From assembly GCA_016708925.1 (NCBI GenBank), contig JADJET010000022.1:310001-374000 (forward strand): 64,000 nucleotides of DNA. Reading direction: 5' to 3'. This document shows, one piece after another, positions 1-10,309 of the stretch. Every line of letters begins with the position of its first letter. The first letter of the stretch is position 1. This DNA is from Gammaproteobacteria bacterium (GTDB lineage: Bacteria; Pseudomonadota; Gammaproteobacteria; Pseudomonadales; Porticoccaceae). The notes beneath the pieces were generated by a model, which made no database searches, was not told the origin of the DNA, and saw nothing but the letters and a program-made list of their open reading frames with translations. Position numbers and translations under genes: made by a program.

Positions 1-2091
1 TTGATGTGTCCCGACGCAACGGCCTCGTGGTCAGAACTTGATGCCCTCGCGGACACCCTCATCGCGTGCGAGTACTACCTGGAATCTCTCGCTCAGGCCG
101 ATACCGTGGCCAGCGAGCGCTGCCTGCGGCAGGCCGAGAGCAAGGCCGTCGAACTGGCGGTCTTCGCCGTTGCATCCCCGCGGGTTGCCGTCGCGAGCGG
201 CGCGCCAGCGGACGTTATGCCACTGCCCGCGGCGCCGGCTGGGCCGCCCCGGGCAATTGGCCTGATCCCCACTGCGCTCCCGACGGCCCTCGGCAACCCG
301 GCGTCGGACGTCGGCGCCGACCCGGAGATTGGCGAGATTTTCGTCGCCGAGGCTCGCGAGGTACTGGAGTCCCTGCGCGAGCTCGAAACGCGGTCGCCAG
401 GAACCCGCGCGGAGGTGCTGGTCGATCTCCGGCGCGGCTTCCACACCCTCAAAGGCAGCGGCCGCATGGTTGGCGCGACGGCAATCGCTGCATTGGCTTG
501 GGCAGTGGAGAACCTGCTGAACCGGATCCGCGACGGCGACGTGCCCTGGTCGGCTGCCGTGGCCGAGATAGTCAGCGATGCCATTGTCGAGCTGTCGGAG
601 CTGGTTGAAGCCTTTGCCGCGGGCTCGACGCGCGAGCTCGACGCCACGGGAATCCGGCTGTGCCGGGCCGCGGAAAACCTCGCTTGCGGCCGTGAAGGCG
701 CAATCCCGACGGAGATCGTGCCGGGGCGCACTATCCAGCGGCTGTCTCCAGCCTTTAGCGAGGAAGCAAAGGCGCAGTTGGAGACAGTGGCAGCCTATGT
801 GGCAATGCAGCGCAGCACACCCGCCAGCCCGCCTTCCGCCGCGGTTTCGCGGGCATTGCACATGCTGGTCGGCTGCTGCGAACGTACCGGCGACCCGCTG
901 CTGCCCCGTGTCCTGCGGGCGCTGGAGGCATTGGTCAACCTGTGCAGCGAACGCGGCCAGCCGCCGGATGCGGCGAGCCTCGATTTATTCGATCAGGCAC
1001 TGGCCGCCGGTCGTGCCCTGCTGACCGGGGATGGGTCGGTCCCCGTTGATCTGGCGCGTCTCGGCGATCAGCTCGAAAGTGTGCGTGCCGATCTGACCCG
1101 CCCGGCAGTCCATGAAGGCCGGGAGCACCTGCACCAGCTGATGGCACAAGGGCTGGTGCAGCTGTTGGCACTCCCGGAACGGTTGGCGGGCGCCGACGCT
1201 GACCGCGAGGAATCGCATTCCTGGTTGTCCGGACTAGCGGCCGAACTGGAAGAACTGGCACAGGGTGCCAACGCCGCTGACCTGCCCGCCCTGGCGGAGC
1301 TGGGGGCGCTGCTGGCGGCCGCCAGCCGGCGGCACTCGGGAGTGCCGCTGGTGGCGGACACGATCACGACGCTGCGCACCGGTGCGGATCTGCTGCTCGG
1401 CATGCTCGATGCGGTGGCCAGCGGTCAGCCCCTCGCCGCGCTGACCGCCGCCCAGCGCGACGCACTCACGACACTCGGCGCCGCGAGCGCCGTCGGCGAA
1501 TTCGCCCGCGCGGCAGAGCCCGAATTTAGCGCCACCGGAATTGTCTCCACCGAGCTCGGCACCACCGGATTCGACGCCGCCGAACCCGGTGCGCCCGCGC
1601 TGGTTAACGGACTGGCGACCGCTGCCGAAGCGACCGCTGTACCGGCCAGCACCGACTGGACCGAGCACAGTGCGCCAGATGATCGCGATCGCGTGGATGC
1701 CGAATTGGTCGGCGTGTTTCTGGAAGAAGCCGCCGACCTCGGCGAGCAGTTGGAACACGCGCTGAACCAGTGGCGGGCCGGCGCCGATCCGCTGCAGAGC
1801 GCCAACTCCCTCAAGCGCGCGCTCCATACCCTCAAGGGCGGCGCCCGCATGGCAGGATGCCGAACCCTGGGCACCCTGTGTCACGATTTTGAAACCCTGG
1901 TGCTGCGCGCCGAAGCGGCGGCGGAAGCCGGCAGTGACGATTTTTTCGCGGCGAGCCTCGTCCACTACGACAAGATCGAGACCGAACTGGAGCATATCCA
2001 TACCCTGCTGCGCGCACCCGAAGCCCCGCTCCGGGCCGCCGCCTCAGCGCCCGTTCCCACCGAGCCGGTCGTTCAGCCGCCAACGTCCCCC
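1..2091 (+). CDS. chpA: ChpA-like chemosensory histidine kinase, N-terminal Hpt part (broken gene, 5' end outside window)
   Basis: First part of a large CheA-type kinase. Two histidine phosphotransfer domains are visible: one around residues 110-215 with motif HTLKGSGRMVG (His148) and one around 565-650 with HTLKGGARMAG (His609). Repeated Hpt domains plus a C-terminal receiver are typical of ChpA/PilL kinases of type IV pilus chemosensory systems. The frame is open from base 1 and the first codon is TTG, so the true start is probably upstream. The frame stays open to 2250, but the protein sequence stops making sense near 2090, beside a run of five C at 2087-2091. Good sequence resumes in another frame, as if one base were missing. 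The order kinase, CheB, CheW matches chpA-chpB-chpC of Pseudomonas, which supports the subtype. Confidence 0.8.
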
Positions 2092-3690
2092 TACTACCGC
2101 CGATCACGCCGCGCCACGCGGAGCCGCCGCGCACGCGCGTTGGCGATGCTCCGCGCGTACCGGCACCCTGGCGCGCATCCGCCACAGGCGCAAAGAACCG
2201 GCCCGGCGAAGAAGTCGGCGGCGCCTTTGCCGAACCACGAGAGATGGTGAAGATCGCCGCACCGATTCTCGACAATCTGGTCAATCTGGTTGGCGAAACC
2301 AGTATCAGCCGCAGCCGCATCGAGCAACAACTCCATCAGTTTCAGGCGCTCCTGGAAGAGATGGAAACCACCGTGGCGCGTTTTCATGATCAGGTACGGC
2401 GCCTGAGCGTGGAAACCGAAGTCCAAACCCTGCTGCGCCGCGAAGAACTGGATATCGGCGGCGGCGAAGACGACTTCGATCCGCTGGAGATGGACCGTTA
2501 TTCACAATTGCAGCAGCTCGCCCGCGGCCTCGAAGAATCGGCGTCCGACCTGCAGGACCTCAAGGACACCCTGCTCGACAAGGCGCAGGACACCGAGACC
2601 CTGCTGGTCCAGCAGGCGCGGGTCAATCGGGATCTGCACGAAAACCTGACCCTCACCCGCATGGTGCCGTTTTCGCGTGTGGTACCGCGGCTGCGGCGCA
2701 TCGTCCGGCAGACCGCGAGCGAACTCGACAAATCCATCGAGCTGCGACTGGACAATGTCGAGGGCGAGATGGATCGCGCCGTCCTGGAGCGCATCGTGCC
2801 CTCGCTGGAACACCTGATCCGCAACGCCATCGACCATGGCATCGAGTCGTCCGAGCGCCGCCGCCTGGCCGGCAAGCCGGAGGCCGGCGTCGTGGCCATT
2901 ACCTTCGCGCGCGAGGCGGGCGACATTGTGATCCGCCTTTCCGACGATGGCCGCGGACTGGACGTGGCGGCGATCCGCGCCAAGGCCGCGAGCCTTGATT
3001 TGCTGCCCCCCGGCATCGAGCTGGGCGATCAGGACATCATGCAGCTCATTTTCCGGCCGGGATTTTCCACCTCGCAGGCAGTCAGCCAGATCTCCGGCCG
3101 TGGGCTCGGCATGGACGTGGTGGACAACGAAGTCCGGCAGCTCGGCGGCGCGGTAAGCCTGACATCGCGGCGCGACTACGGCACCGAATTTACACTGCGG
3201 CTGCCGTTCACTGCGTCAGTCAATCGGGCACTGCTGATGAAAGCCGGCGGCGCGCTGTACGGCGTACTGCTCAACAGCGTCGCCGGCGTGGTCAAGCTCA
3301 ATGACGTCGAACTGGCTTCACTCTATGCCGATCCGGAACAGCGTCTGCACTTCGACGGCGACTTCTACAAAATATGCCCGTTGGTGAGATTGCTCGACGG
3401 CGCCCCGTCCACGCTGCCCGCGGCGGCCGGCAAGCTGTCGGTGCTGCTGGTCAAGGGCACGCCCGACAACGTCGCCGTTCAGGTCGACGCCCTGGAGCCG
3501 AGCCAGGAAATCGTGGTGAAATCGCTGGGCCCCCAGTTTGCCAAGGTGCGCGGGCTGGCCGGCGCCACGCTGCTGGGCGACGGCCGCGTGGTACCCATTG
3601 TCGACCTGGTTGCGCTCATCGCCGATCGCGGCGGCTCCTGGCGCCGCCTGTCGCAACCAGCTCTGCTGCCCGTGCCAGTCCGTCGGGAAG
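2092..3690 (+). CDS. chpA: ChpA-like kinase, dimerisation, ATPase and CheW domains (middle part of broken gene)
   Basis: Continuation of the upstream Hpt segment in a different frame. It begins with the P3-type dimerisation helices (AAPILDNLVNLVGETSISRS), then the ATP-binding domain with N box HLIRNAIDHG, G1-like DDGRGLD and G2-like GRGLGMDVV, then a CheW-like docking domain ending near GRVVPIVDL. This is the catalytic core that would phosphorylate its own Hpt histidines and then response regulators. The first ATG in this frame is at 2244, but in-frame sequence upstream to about 2092 reads as natural linker, so 2244 is not a true start. A second break lies between about 3640 and 3700. The frame remains open to 3857 but is out of phase with the receiver domain, which again looks like one lost base. 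The segment is intact apart from the two junctions. Confidence 0.82.
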
Positions 3691-4081
3691 CGCCGTGGCG
3701 ACGCCCGCGGTGGCCACCACCATCGTCGTCGTGGACGATTCGGTCACCGTCCGCAAGGCCACCAGCCGGCTGCTGGAACGTCACGGGTATCGCGTGCTCA
3801 CTGCCCGCGATGGCCTGGAAGCCATGCAGTTGCTGCAGGAAGTCAGACCCGACCTGATGCTGCTCGACATCGAGATGCCGCGCATGGACGGCTTCGAAGT
3901 TGCCCGCCAGGTGCGCGCGTCCGAGCCGCTGCGCACGCTGCCCATCGCCATGATCACGTCGCGCACCGGCGACAAGCACCGCGAAAAGGCGCTGGCGCTG
4001 GGTGTGAACCGCTACCTCGGCAAGCCCTATCAGGAAGAAGTGCTGCTCGCGGCGGTTCAAGAATTGCTGGCCAAGCCCTGA
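3690..4081 (+). CDS. chpA: ChpA-like kinase, C-terminal receiver domain (third part of broken gene)
   Basis: A full CheY-like receiver: acidic pair in VVVDDSVTVRKATSRLL, phosphoacceptor Asp in LMLLDIEMPRMDGFEV, conserved Thr/Ser region ITSRTGDK and Lys in YLGKPYQEE. It is preceded by an Ala/Pro/Ser-rich linker, not by a ribosome-binding site. It is therefore best read as the terminal domain of the kinase rather than a separate CheY. It is one base out of phase with the kinase segment. The stop (4079-4081) is 10 bases before the chpB start. A stand-alone response regulator created by a genuine frameshift is possible but less likely, given the other single-base breaks nearby. Confidence 0.75.
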
Positions 4082-4091
4082 GCCGCGCGCG

Positions 4092-5012
4092 GTGAAGGTG
4101 GGCGTGGTAGGAGCGGACGCCGCGACGCGCGCCGTACTGAGTCGGGCATTGGTGGAATTGGGGCATGTCGTGCTGCTCGATACCGCGCTAGAACCGGCGG
4201 CGGTGGCGGAGAGCGATCGCCTCGACCTGCTGGTGTGGGTGGAAACCGGCATCAAAGTGGATCGCCGCCAGCGCAGCAACTGTTTCGAACTCGAACTGGA
4301 GCCGGCCTTTACCGACGGCGCGAAAGCCGATTACGCGGTGTGGAAGCAGGATCTCCGGCAGCGTATCGAAAGTGCCCGCCGGGTCGTCGGGGACTCGGGA
4401 CACCAGGCTGCCCGCGCCGAGCAGGTTTGGCTGCTCGCCGCCTCCACGGGTGGCCCAGAGGCGGTGGACCGCTTCCTGGCCGCCGCGATCCCGGCCCCGG
4501 GAGTTGCGTTGCTGTATGTGCAGCACCTGACATCCCCGCATCTCTCCCCGTTGCTGCGACGCCTCGCGGCCCACGCAAGCCGCTGGCATGTTGAGATCGC
4601 CATCACCGGCAACTACCTGCTCGAAGGTACGCTGTCTCTGGTCTCCCCCGACCACAAGCTGCGCATCGGTCGCGACGGCCGGGTGCGGGTGCTGTCGGCG
4701 CCCTGGCCTGGACCCTATCGACCCAGTGCGGATCAGGTCGCCGAGAGCCTCGCTTTGGCCTATCGTGAGTCTGCTGGCATGATCGTGTTCAGCGGCATGG
4801 GGGAGGATGGCGCCCTGGGCAGCGAACATATTCGCGAACACGGCGGCGAAATCTGGGTCCAGCATCCGGACCGGTGCATCGCGTCGGCCATGCCGGAAGC
4901 CGTGCTCGCCGCGGGTGAGGTGGATTACAGTGGCGACGTGGCAGCGCTGGCGCGCCGCTTCAATTACCGTTATGGCACTCCGGCCCCCGGGCCTCGGACG
5001 GAGGTTTCTTGA
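4092..5012 (+). CDS. chpB: CheB-type methylesterase (ChpB)
   Basis: 306 residues, GTG start. The C-terminal half is a CheB methylesterase that would remove methyl groups from a chemoreceptor. The triad is visible: Ser118 in LAASTGGPEA, His145 in YVQHLTS and Asp239 in SGMGEDGALG. The N-terminal 100 residues sit where CheB carries its receiver domain. They lack the acidic pair and the phosphoacceptor aspartate: the stretch reads LLVWVETGI where a DxxLxD/LLDxxMP motif is expected. Activity is therefore probably not controlled by classical phosphorylation. It starts 10 bases after the kinase stop, and its stop overlaps the TTG start of the next gene. Position and degenerate receiver fit ChpB of the Pil-Chp system. 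Confidence 0.85.
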   Translation: MKVGVVGADAATRAVLSRALVELGHVVLLDTALEPAAVAESDRLDLLVWVETGIKVDRRQRSNCFELELEPAFTDGAKADYAVWKQDLRQRIESARRVVGDSGHQAARAEQVWLLAASTGGPEAVDRFLAAAIPAPGVALLYVQHLTSPHLSPLLRRLAAHASRWHVEIAITGNYLLEGTLSLVSPDHKLRIGRDGRVRVLSAPWPGPYRPSADQVAESLALAYRESAGMIVFSGMGEDGALGSEHIREHGGEIWVQHPDRCIASAMPEAVLAAGEVDYSGDVAALARRFNYRYGTPAPGPRTEVS

Positions 5013-5502
5013 GCGACACCGGCGAACGCAATCAAAAGGCTGCCGAAGTCGATGGTCTGCTGCTCACGCTGGCAAATGATCGATTGCAGTTGCTGTTACC
5101 CCTGGCGGCGGTGGCGGAGATTCTCGAAGATGCACCCTTGCCCGCCCAGGCGCCCACAAGTCAGCCCTGGCTGCACGGCTGGTTGTCCTGGCGCGGCCGC
5201 GAAATCCCGTTGCTTGCTTACGAAGGTATTGCCGGCGGCAGACCATGGGGTACCAGGAGTGCCAGCGGGTTGCGATCATCAACGCCGTCGGCGCGGCGGC
5301 CAGCCAGGGGTTTTACGGGCTCGCGATCCGGGAGTTGCCCCGACCACTGCGCCTGAGCGCGGACAGCGGCCTGCGGGCGCTGGATGTGGAAGCCCCGCGC
5401 GGCAGCGCACTCGTCGTCGAGGTGCGGGGCGAACCCGCGCTCATCCCGGATTTCGAACTGCTCGAACAGCTGGTCGTCAGTGCGGGTCTGAAGCGCAACT
5501 GA
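5009..5502 (+). CDS. chpC: CheW-like coupling protein (ChpC), frameshifted
   Basis: A CheW-domain protein of about 165 residues split over two frames. The first part (5009 to about 5240) contains LLLTLANDRLQLLLPLAAV and WLHGWLSWRGREIPLL, the usual CheW beta-barrel start. The second (about 5245-5502) contains VAIINAVG and ends in AGLKRN. The start is TTG at 5009, preceded by GGAGG at about 5000-5004. TTGA at 5009-5012 overlaps the chpB stop, showing translational coupling. The break is near GGGG at 5247-5250 and has the sign of one missing base, as in the kinase gene. The protein would couple the receptor to the ChpA kinase. A sequencing error is more likely than real inactivation. Confidence 0.72.
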
Positions 5503-5632
5503 AGCCGTCCTCCGAGGACAGCGGAAACTGCTGTGCTAGACTCGCGGCCATCTCGATCACCGACCGCAGCCTGCGCCCCGTGACGCCGGCCTTGCGGCAA
5601 CAACCCCGTAAACCAACGCGTTGGAGGCAAGC

Positions 5633-7255
5633 ATGCTCGGCCAGATGATGGACGATCCCCTCACCATCACTTCAATCATGGAATTCGCCGATCGGGTGTT
5701 CCGGGACACCGAGATCGTCTCGGTCACCGCCGATAACCCGCGCCACCGCTACACCTTCGGCGCAGCCTTTGCCCGCGCGCGCCGACTCGCCAATGTTCTC
5801 GACGGTTTGGGACTGGCGCGTGGCGACCGCATCGCGACCCTGGCCTGGAACGACTACCGGCACTTCGAGCTGTATTACGGTATCAGTGGCGCGGGCTATG
5901 TCTGCCACACCATCAATCCACGCCTGTTTCCGGAGCAGATCGCCTATATCGCCAACCACGCCGAGGATCAGTGGATCTTCACCGACGTGGCCTTCGTGCC
6001 TCTGCTGGAAAAACTTCAGGACGCGCTGAAAACCGTCAAGGGCATCGTGGTGCTGACCAGTCAGGCCACCATGCCCGCGACAACTCTCAAAAATGTGCAT
6101 TGCTACGAGGCTTTGATCGCCGATCAGCCTGATCGCTACGACTGGCCCCTGCTCAACGAGAACAGTGCCTGCTCACTGTGTTACACCTCCGGCACCACGG
6201 GTCATCCCAAGGGCGTGCTCTACTCCCACCGCAGCACCGTGTTGCACTGCCTGGCCACCAGCATGCGCGACGTGATCGGCCTTGCGGCCGGGGATACGGT
6301 GATGCCGGTGGTGCCCATGTTTCACGTCAACGCCTGGGGTGTCGTCTATTCCGCCGCCGCCGCGGGCGCCCGGCTGGTGTTTCCCGGCCCCAAAATGGGC
6401 GACGGCGAAACCCTGGCCCGGCTGATCAACGAGGAGGCGGTGGATCTGGCACTGGGGGTTCCCACCGTGTGGCTCGCCCTGGTGAATCACCTGCGCGCCA
6501 GCGGCGGCGCGGTGCCCTCCCTCAAGCGCGTGGTGATCGGCGGCGCGGCCTGCCCGGAAGCCCTGCTGCGCGGCCTGGACCAGTTCGGTGTCTACGCCCA
6601 CATCGGCTGGGGCATGACCGAGATGAGCCCGCTCGGCACTCTCAATACCTTGATGCCCTGGATGGAAGAACTCCCGGATGCGGAAAAAACCGCCTACCGC
6701 CTCAAGGCCGGCCGGCTCATTTACGGCGTGCAGATGCGCATCGTGGACGCCAGCGGCGCCGAACTGCCCTGGGACGGCAAGCACTCCGGCCAGCTCCAGG
6801 TACGCGGCCCCTGGATATGCAAGAGCTACTATCGGCTCGACAACTCGGATGCCCATCTGCCGGATGGCTGGTTCGACACCGGCGATGTCGCCGCCATCGA
6901 CCCGCACGGCTACATGCAGATCACCGACCGCACCAAGGACGTGATCAAGTCGGGCGGCGAGTGGATCAGCTCCATCGAGGTCGAGAACGCCGCCATGGGC
7001 CATCCCGATGTGCTGGAAGCGGCGGTGATCGGCGTGCCGCATCCGAAGTGGACCGAGCGCCCGCTGCTGGTGGTGGTGAAGCGCCCCGGCACCGAGCCCA
7101 CCAAAGAGGCGATTCTCGCCTTTCTCAAAGGCAAGATCGCCACCTGGTGGATTCCCGAAGACTGCGTGTTCGTCGAGTTCATTCCCCACACCGCGACCGG
7201 GAAGGTGAGCAAGAAAGACCTGCGCGACCAGTTTCGCGACTACAGCTATGGTTAG
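5633..7255 (+). CDS. alkK: AlkK/DmdB-type medium-chain acyl-CoA ligase
   Basis: 540 residues. AMP-forming CoA ligase: P-loop-like motif SLCYTSGTTGHPKGVLYSHR, A5-type motif GWGMTEMSP, GWFDTGDVA and the C-terminal lysine region PHTATGKVSKKDLRDQ. The opening MLGQMMDDPL and the stretch FHVNAWGVVYSAA closely resemble remembered AlkK (medium-chain fatty acid) and DmdB (methylmercaptopropionate) ligases. The ATG at 5633 is chosen over a TTG at 5621 because GGAGG lies at 5623-5627. The enzyme would activate a short or medium carboxylic acid to its CoA ester using ATP in the cytoplasm. An acyl-CoA dehydrogenase follows 1.2 kb downstream on the same strand. The exact substrate cannot be read from sequence. 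Confidence 0.88.
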   Translation: MLGQMMDDPLTITSIMEFADRVFRDTEIVSVTADNPRHRYTFGAAFARARRLANVLDGLGLARGDRIATLAWNDYRHFELYYGISGAGYVCHTINPRLFPEQIAYIANHAEDQWIFTDVAFVPLLEKLQDALKTVKGIVVLTSQATMPATTLKNVHCYEALIADQPDRYDWPLLNENSACSLCYTSGTTGHPKGVLYSHRSTVLHCLATSMRDVIGLAAGDTVMPVVPMFHVNAWGVVYSAAAAGARLVFPGPKMGDGETLARLINEEAVDLALGVPTVWLALVNHLRASGGAVPSLKRVVIGGAACPEALLRGLDQFGVYAHIGWGMTEMSPLGTLNTLMPWMEELPDAEKTAYRLKAGRLIYGVQMRIVDASGAELPWDGKHSGQLQVRGPWICKSYYRLDNSDAHLPDGWFDTGDVAAIDPHGYMQITDRTKDVIKSGGEWISSIEVENAAMGHPDVLEAAVIGVPHPKWTERPLLVVVKRPGTEPTKEAILAFLKGKIATWWIPEDCVFVEFIPHTATGKVSKKDLRDQFRDYSYG

Positions 7256-7288
7256 CAGCATCGAACAAGCGCAAAGAAGGCAATCAAT

Positions 7289-7420
7289 ATAAAAAACGAA
7301 TATACCGTAGTCATAAAGCAGGAAAACGATTGGTGGGTCGGATGGGTCGAAGAGGTTCCTGGCGTCAATTGTCAGGAAAGAACCTGCGATGAATTGAAGA
7401 AAACATTGGCGGTTAGTTAA
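7289..7420 (+). pseudogene. hicB: HicB-like antitoxin, N-terminal fragment
   Basis: Frame 7289-7420 encodes the start of a HicB fold: YTVVIKQENDWWVGWVEEVP followed by GVNCQERTCDELKKTL. HicB antitoxins have this partial RNase H-like domain with a Trp-rich strand and a PG motif. There is no ATG in frame. The likely start position reads ATA at 7289, within an A-rich run after a purine-rich site at about 7274-7280, so the start codon itself may be miscalled. A TAA at 7418 ends the frame just before the G tract. The C-terminal part of the same protein is found immediately after the tract (8067-8150), so the tract splits one gene. Confidence 0.6.
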
Positions 7421-7427
7421 AGGTTGT

Positions 7428-8064
<637 letters not shown>

Positions 8065-8066
8065 CG

Positions 8067-8150
8067 TTAAAAGAAGCGTTGGAATTTAATCGCCAGGATG
8101 CGCTGTCCGCTGCTGGCGGCAGTTACACGGAAGAAAAAATTGCGGTATGA
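8067..8150 (+). pseudogene. hicB: HicB-like antitoxin, C-terminal fragment
   Basis: Reads LKEALEFNRQDALSAAG, then YTEEKIAV and a stop. This is the typical end of HicB antitoxins (LREALE.N, then EEKIAV). The TGA at 8148-8150 overlaps the ATG of hicA at 8147, so antitoxin and toxin are translationally coupled in the order hicB-hicA. Together with 7289-7420 it would make a protein of about 70 residues once the G tract is removed. The missing piece is probably only a few residues. Confidence 0.65.
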
Positions 8151-8307
8151 AGCGCAACGAATTTCTACAATATCTGCGCAGCTAGGGGGTGATCTTTTGA
8201 GGGAAGGCGGGAAACACTCATGGTGGCATAGCCCTACCCTGAACAAGCGATCAGCGATTCCGCGACACGCGGATCAGTTCTGCAAGGCCTGGGTAACGGT
8301 CAAATAG
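8147..8307 (+). pseudogene. hicA: HicA-like mRNA interferase toxin, frameshifted
   Basis: ATG at 8147 begins MKRNEFLQYLRS and meets TAG at 8183. The next frame continues GGDLLREGGKHSWWHS and SAIPRHAD, which is the HicA double-stranded-RNA-binding-like fold with its catalytic His in EGGKHS. HicA toxins are about 60 residues and cleave mRNA. The break lies beside five G at 8185-8189 and has the sign of a missing base. The C-terminus (FCKAWVTVK) does not match the usual KICRDLGI ending, so a second disruption is likely. It is either a decayed toxin or a victim of the poor sequence around the G tract. Confidence 0.6.
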
Positions 8308-8311
8308 CCGC

Positions 8312-8317
8312 TATAAT
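8312..8317 (+). promoter_or_regulatory. Probable -10 element for the acyl-CoA dehydrogenase gene
   Basis: A perfect TATAAT lies 124 bases before the ATG at 8441, in the otherwise gene-free stretch 8308-8440. No good -35 hexamer is present 16-18 bases upstream (best is CTGGGT), so an activator or a weak promoter would be needed. Confidence 0.4.
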
Positions 8318-8440
8318 GCGCTGCACTCGACTTTTTGTGGGGGCTGATTGGCGAAGCAGGTATTTGCGGTGCCCCTGATATTGACCGGCATCCACGCGGA
8401 TACCGCACTTGCCCACAACCAATAACAAGAGGCCGCCGCC

Positions 8441-10240
8441 ATGACCGCACTGCTCAACGACCGCGATATCGCTTTTCAGCTTTACGAAGCACTCGACACC
8501 GGCGCATTGCTCGATCGCCCCGAGTACGCCGATCACTCCTGCGACGTATTCGACGCGACGCTCGCCACCGCGAAAACCGTCGCGGAAAAGTATTTCGCCA
8601 ACCACAACGCCAAGGGCGATGCCAATGAGCCCAGCTTCGATGGCACGCGCGTGCGGTTAATTCCGGAGACCAAGGTCGCCTGGGACGCCTTCGTCGAAGC
8701 CGGCTTTCTCGCCGCCCACGAGCGCGCGGACGAGGGCGGCGCGCAGCTCCCGGAAGTCATCTTCCGGATGGTCATGGCGTACATGAACGCCGCCAACGTC
8801 AGCACCGCCGCCTATCCCTTCATCACCATCGGCGTGATCAACCTGATTCGCGCATTCGGTTCGTCGGAACAGAAAGCGCGCTACCTGCCGCTGCTGATGT
8901 CCGGCCGCGCCAACGGCACCATGGCGCTGACCGAGCCCGCGCAGGGTTCGGCGCTGGGCGACATCAAGGTGACGGCGGAACCCGCCGGGGACGGCAGCTA
9001 TCGGTTGTTCGGCCAGAAAATGTTCATCAGTTGCGCCGACCACGACATCACCGGCAACGTGATCCACATGGTGCTGGCGAAAATCCGCGGCGCCCCGCTG
9101 GGCGTCAAGGGTATCTCGCTGTTCATCGTGCCCAAGCATGTGCTGAATGCGGACGGCAGTCCGGGCGCGCGCAACGACGTGGCCTTGGCCGGCCTCAATC
9201 ACAAGATGGGTTATCGCAACGCCACCAACACCGTGCTCAATTTCGGCGAGCGCGAAGGCGCCATCGGCTATCTGGTGGGCGAGCCTCACAAGGGCCTGGG
9301 CTACATGTTCCAGATGATGAACGAGGCGCGCATCGGCATCGGTCTGGGCGCCGCCGCCATCGCCTATCAGGGCTACAACCTGTCCCTGGACTATGCGCGC
9401 CAGCGCCCCCAGGGACGCCTCGCGTCCTGCTCCGATCCCGCATCGCCCCAGGTGATGCTGGTGGCGCATGCCGACGTGCGCCGTCTGCTGCTCGCGCAAA
9501 AAGCCTATGCCGAGGGTGGTCTGTTCATGTGCCTGTTCGCCAGCGCCCTGTTCGAGGACCAGCACACGGCACCCGATCCCGGCCAGCGCGAGCGCGCGGC
9601 GCTGCTGCTCGACCTGATCACCCCCATCGTCAAATCCTGGCCGTCGAAATACGGTTGCCTGGGCAACGACCACGCCATCCAGATCCTGGGTGGCGCCGGC
9701 TACATGCGCGAATACGGCGCCGAACAGCTTTATCGCGATCAGCGCCTCAATCCCATCCACGAAGGCGCCGAGGCGATCCACGGCCTCGACCTGCTGGGCC
9801 GCAAGCTGCGCCTGAAGGATGGCGCGGGACACCGCATCCTGCTTGCAGCGGCACGCGCCGACATCGCCCGCGCGGAGCGCTGGGGCGAAACCACGCGCCT
9901 CGCCCGGCAGCTCGAACGCGGTCTGCAAACCCTGGACGCCACCACCACCGCGCTGCTGCGCCAACTCGACGCCGATATCGACCAGGGCCTGGCCAATGCC
10001 ACGCTCTATCTCGATCTCTACGGACGGGTGCTGGCGGCCTGGCTGTGGCTCAAGCAGGCATTGGCGGCAGCGGCCGGGCTGGACGCGGACTGTCATGCGG
10101 AAGACCAGAACTTTTATCGCGGCAAACTGCACACGGCGCGCTACTACTTCGATTGGGAACTGACCCAGATCGACTATCAGGCGACACTGCTGCAACGCGG
10201 CAACCCGGTGCCGTTCGAGATGCGCGATGCGTGGTTCTGA
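8441..10240 (+). CDS. Acyl-CoA dehydrogenase with extra C-terminal domain (DmdC-like)
   Basis: 599 residues, longer than the usual 380-residue acyl-CoA dehydrogenase. The core shows the FAD/substrate signature GTMALTEPAQGSALGDIKV, the central barrel ending FISCADHDITGN, and the helical domain with QILGGAGYMREYGAEQLYRD, RLNPIHEGAEAIHGLDLLGR. Residues after about 460 form the extra helical domain of the 3-methylmercaptopropionyl-CoA dehydrogenase (DmdC) and related long-chain subfamilies. It introduces a double bond into an acyl-CoA and passes electrons to ETF. ATG 8441 follows AAGAGGCCGCC. It lies downstream of an AlkK/DmdB-type ligase on the same strand, so ligase and dehydrogenase may act in sequence, although the hicBA remnant separates them. 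Confidence 0.88.
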   Translation: MTALLNDRDIAFQLYEALDTGALLDRPEYADHSCDVFDATLATAKTVAEKYFANHNAKGDANEPSFDGTRVRLIPETKVAWDAFVEAGFLAAHERADEGGAQLPEVIFRMVMAYMNAANVSTAAYPFITIGVINLIRAFGSSEQKARYLPLLMSGRANGTMALTEPAQGSALGDIKVTAEPAGDGSYRLFGQKMFISCADHDITGNVIHMVLAKIRGAPLGVKGISLFIVPKHVLNADGSPGARNDVALAGLNHKMGYRNATNTVLNFGEREGAIGYLVGEPHKGLGYMFQMMNEARIGIGLGAAAIAYQGYNLSLDYARQRPQGRLASCSDPASPQVMLVAHADVRRLLLAQKAYAEGGLFMCLFASALFEDQHTAPDPGQRERAALLLDLITPIVKSWPSKYGCLGNDHAIQILGGAGYMREYGAEQLYRDQRLNPIHEGAEAIHGLDLLGRKLRLKDGAGHRILLAAARADIARAERWGETTRLARQLERGLQTLDATTTALLRQLDADIDQGLANATLYLDLYGRVLAAWLWLKQALAAAAGLDADCHAEDQNFYRGKLHTARYYFDWELTQIDYQATLLQRGNPVPFEMRDAWF

Positions 10241-10309
10241 CGTGCGTCCTGAACATCGCCCGAAGCAGCGTGATTCCACAACGGCTGCCTTGGGAATGCG
10301 CTGAACAAG

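Noticed and set aside
3374..3680. Separate protein ahead of the receiver domain in that frame
   Set aside because: The sequence is out of phase with the CheW domain of the kinase and is a shadow; only the part after about 3690 is real.
2080..3700. Programmed ribosomal frameshifting in chpA
   Set aside because: Two shifts in one gene, no slippery heptamer plus structure recognised, and similar breaks in unrelated genes nearby make sequencing error more likely.
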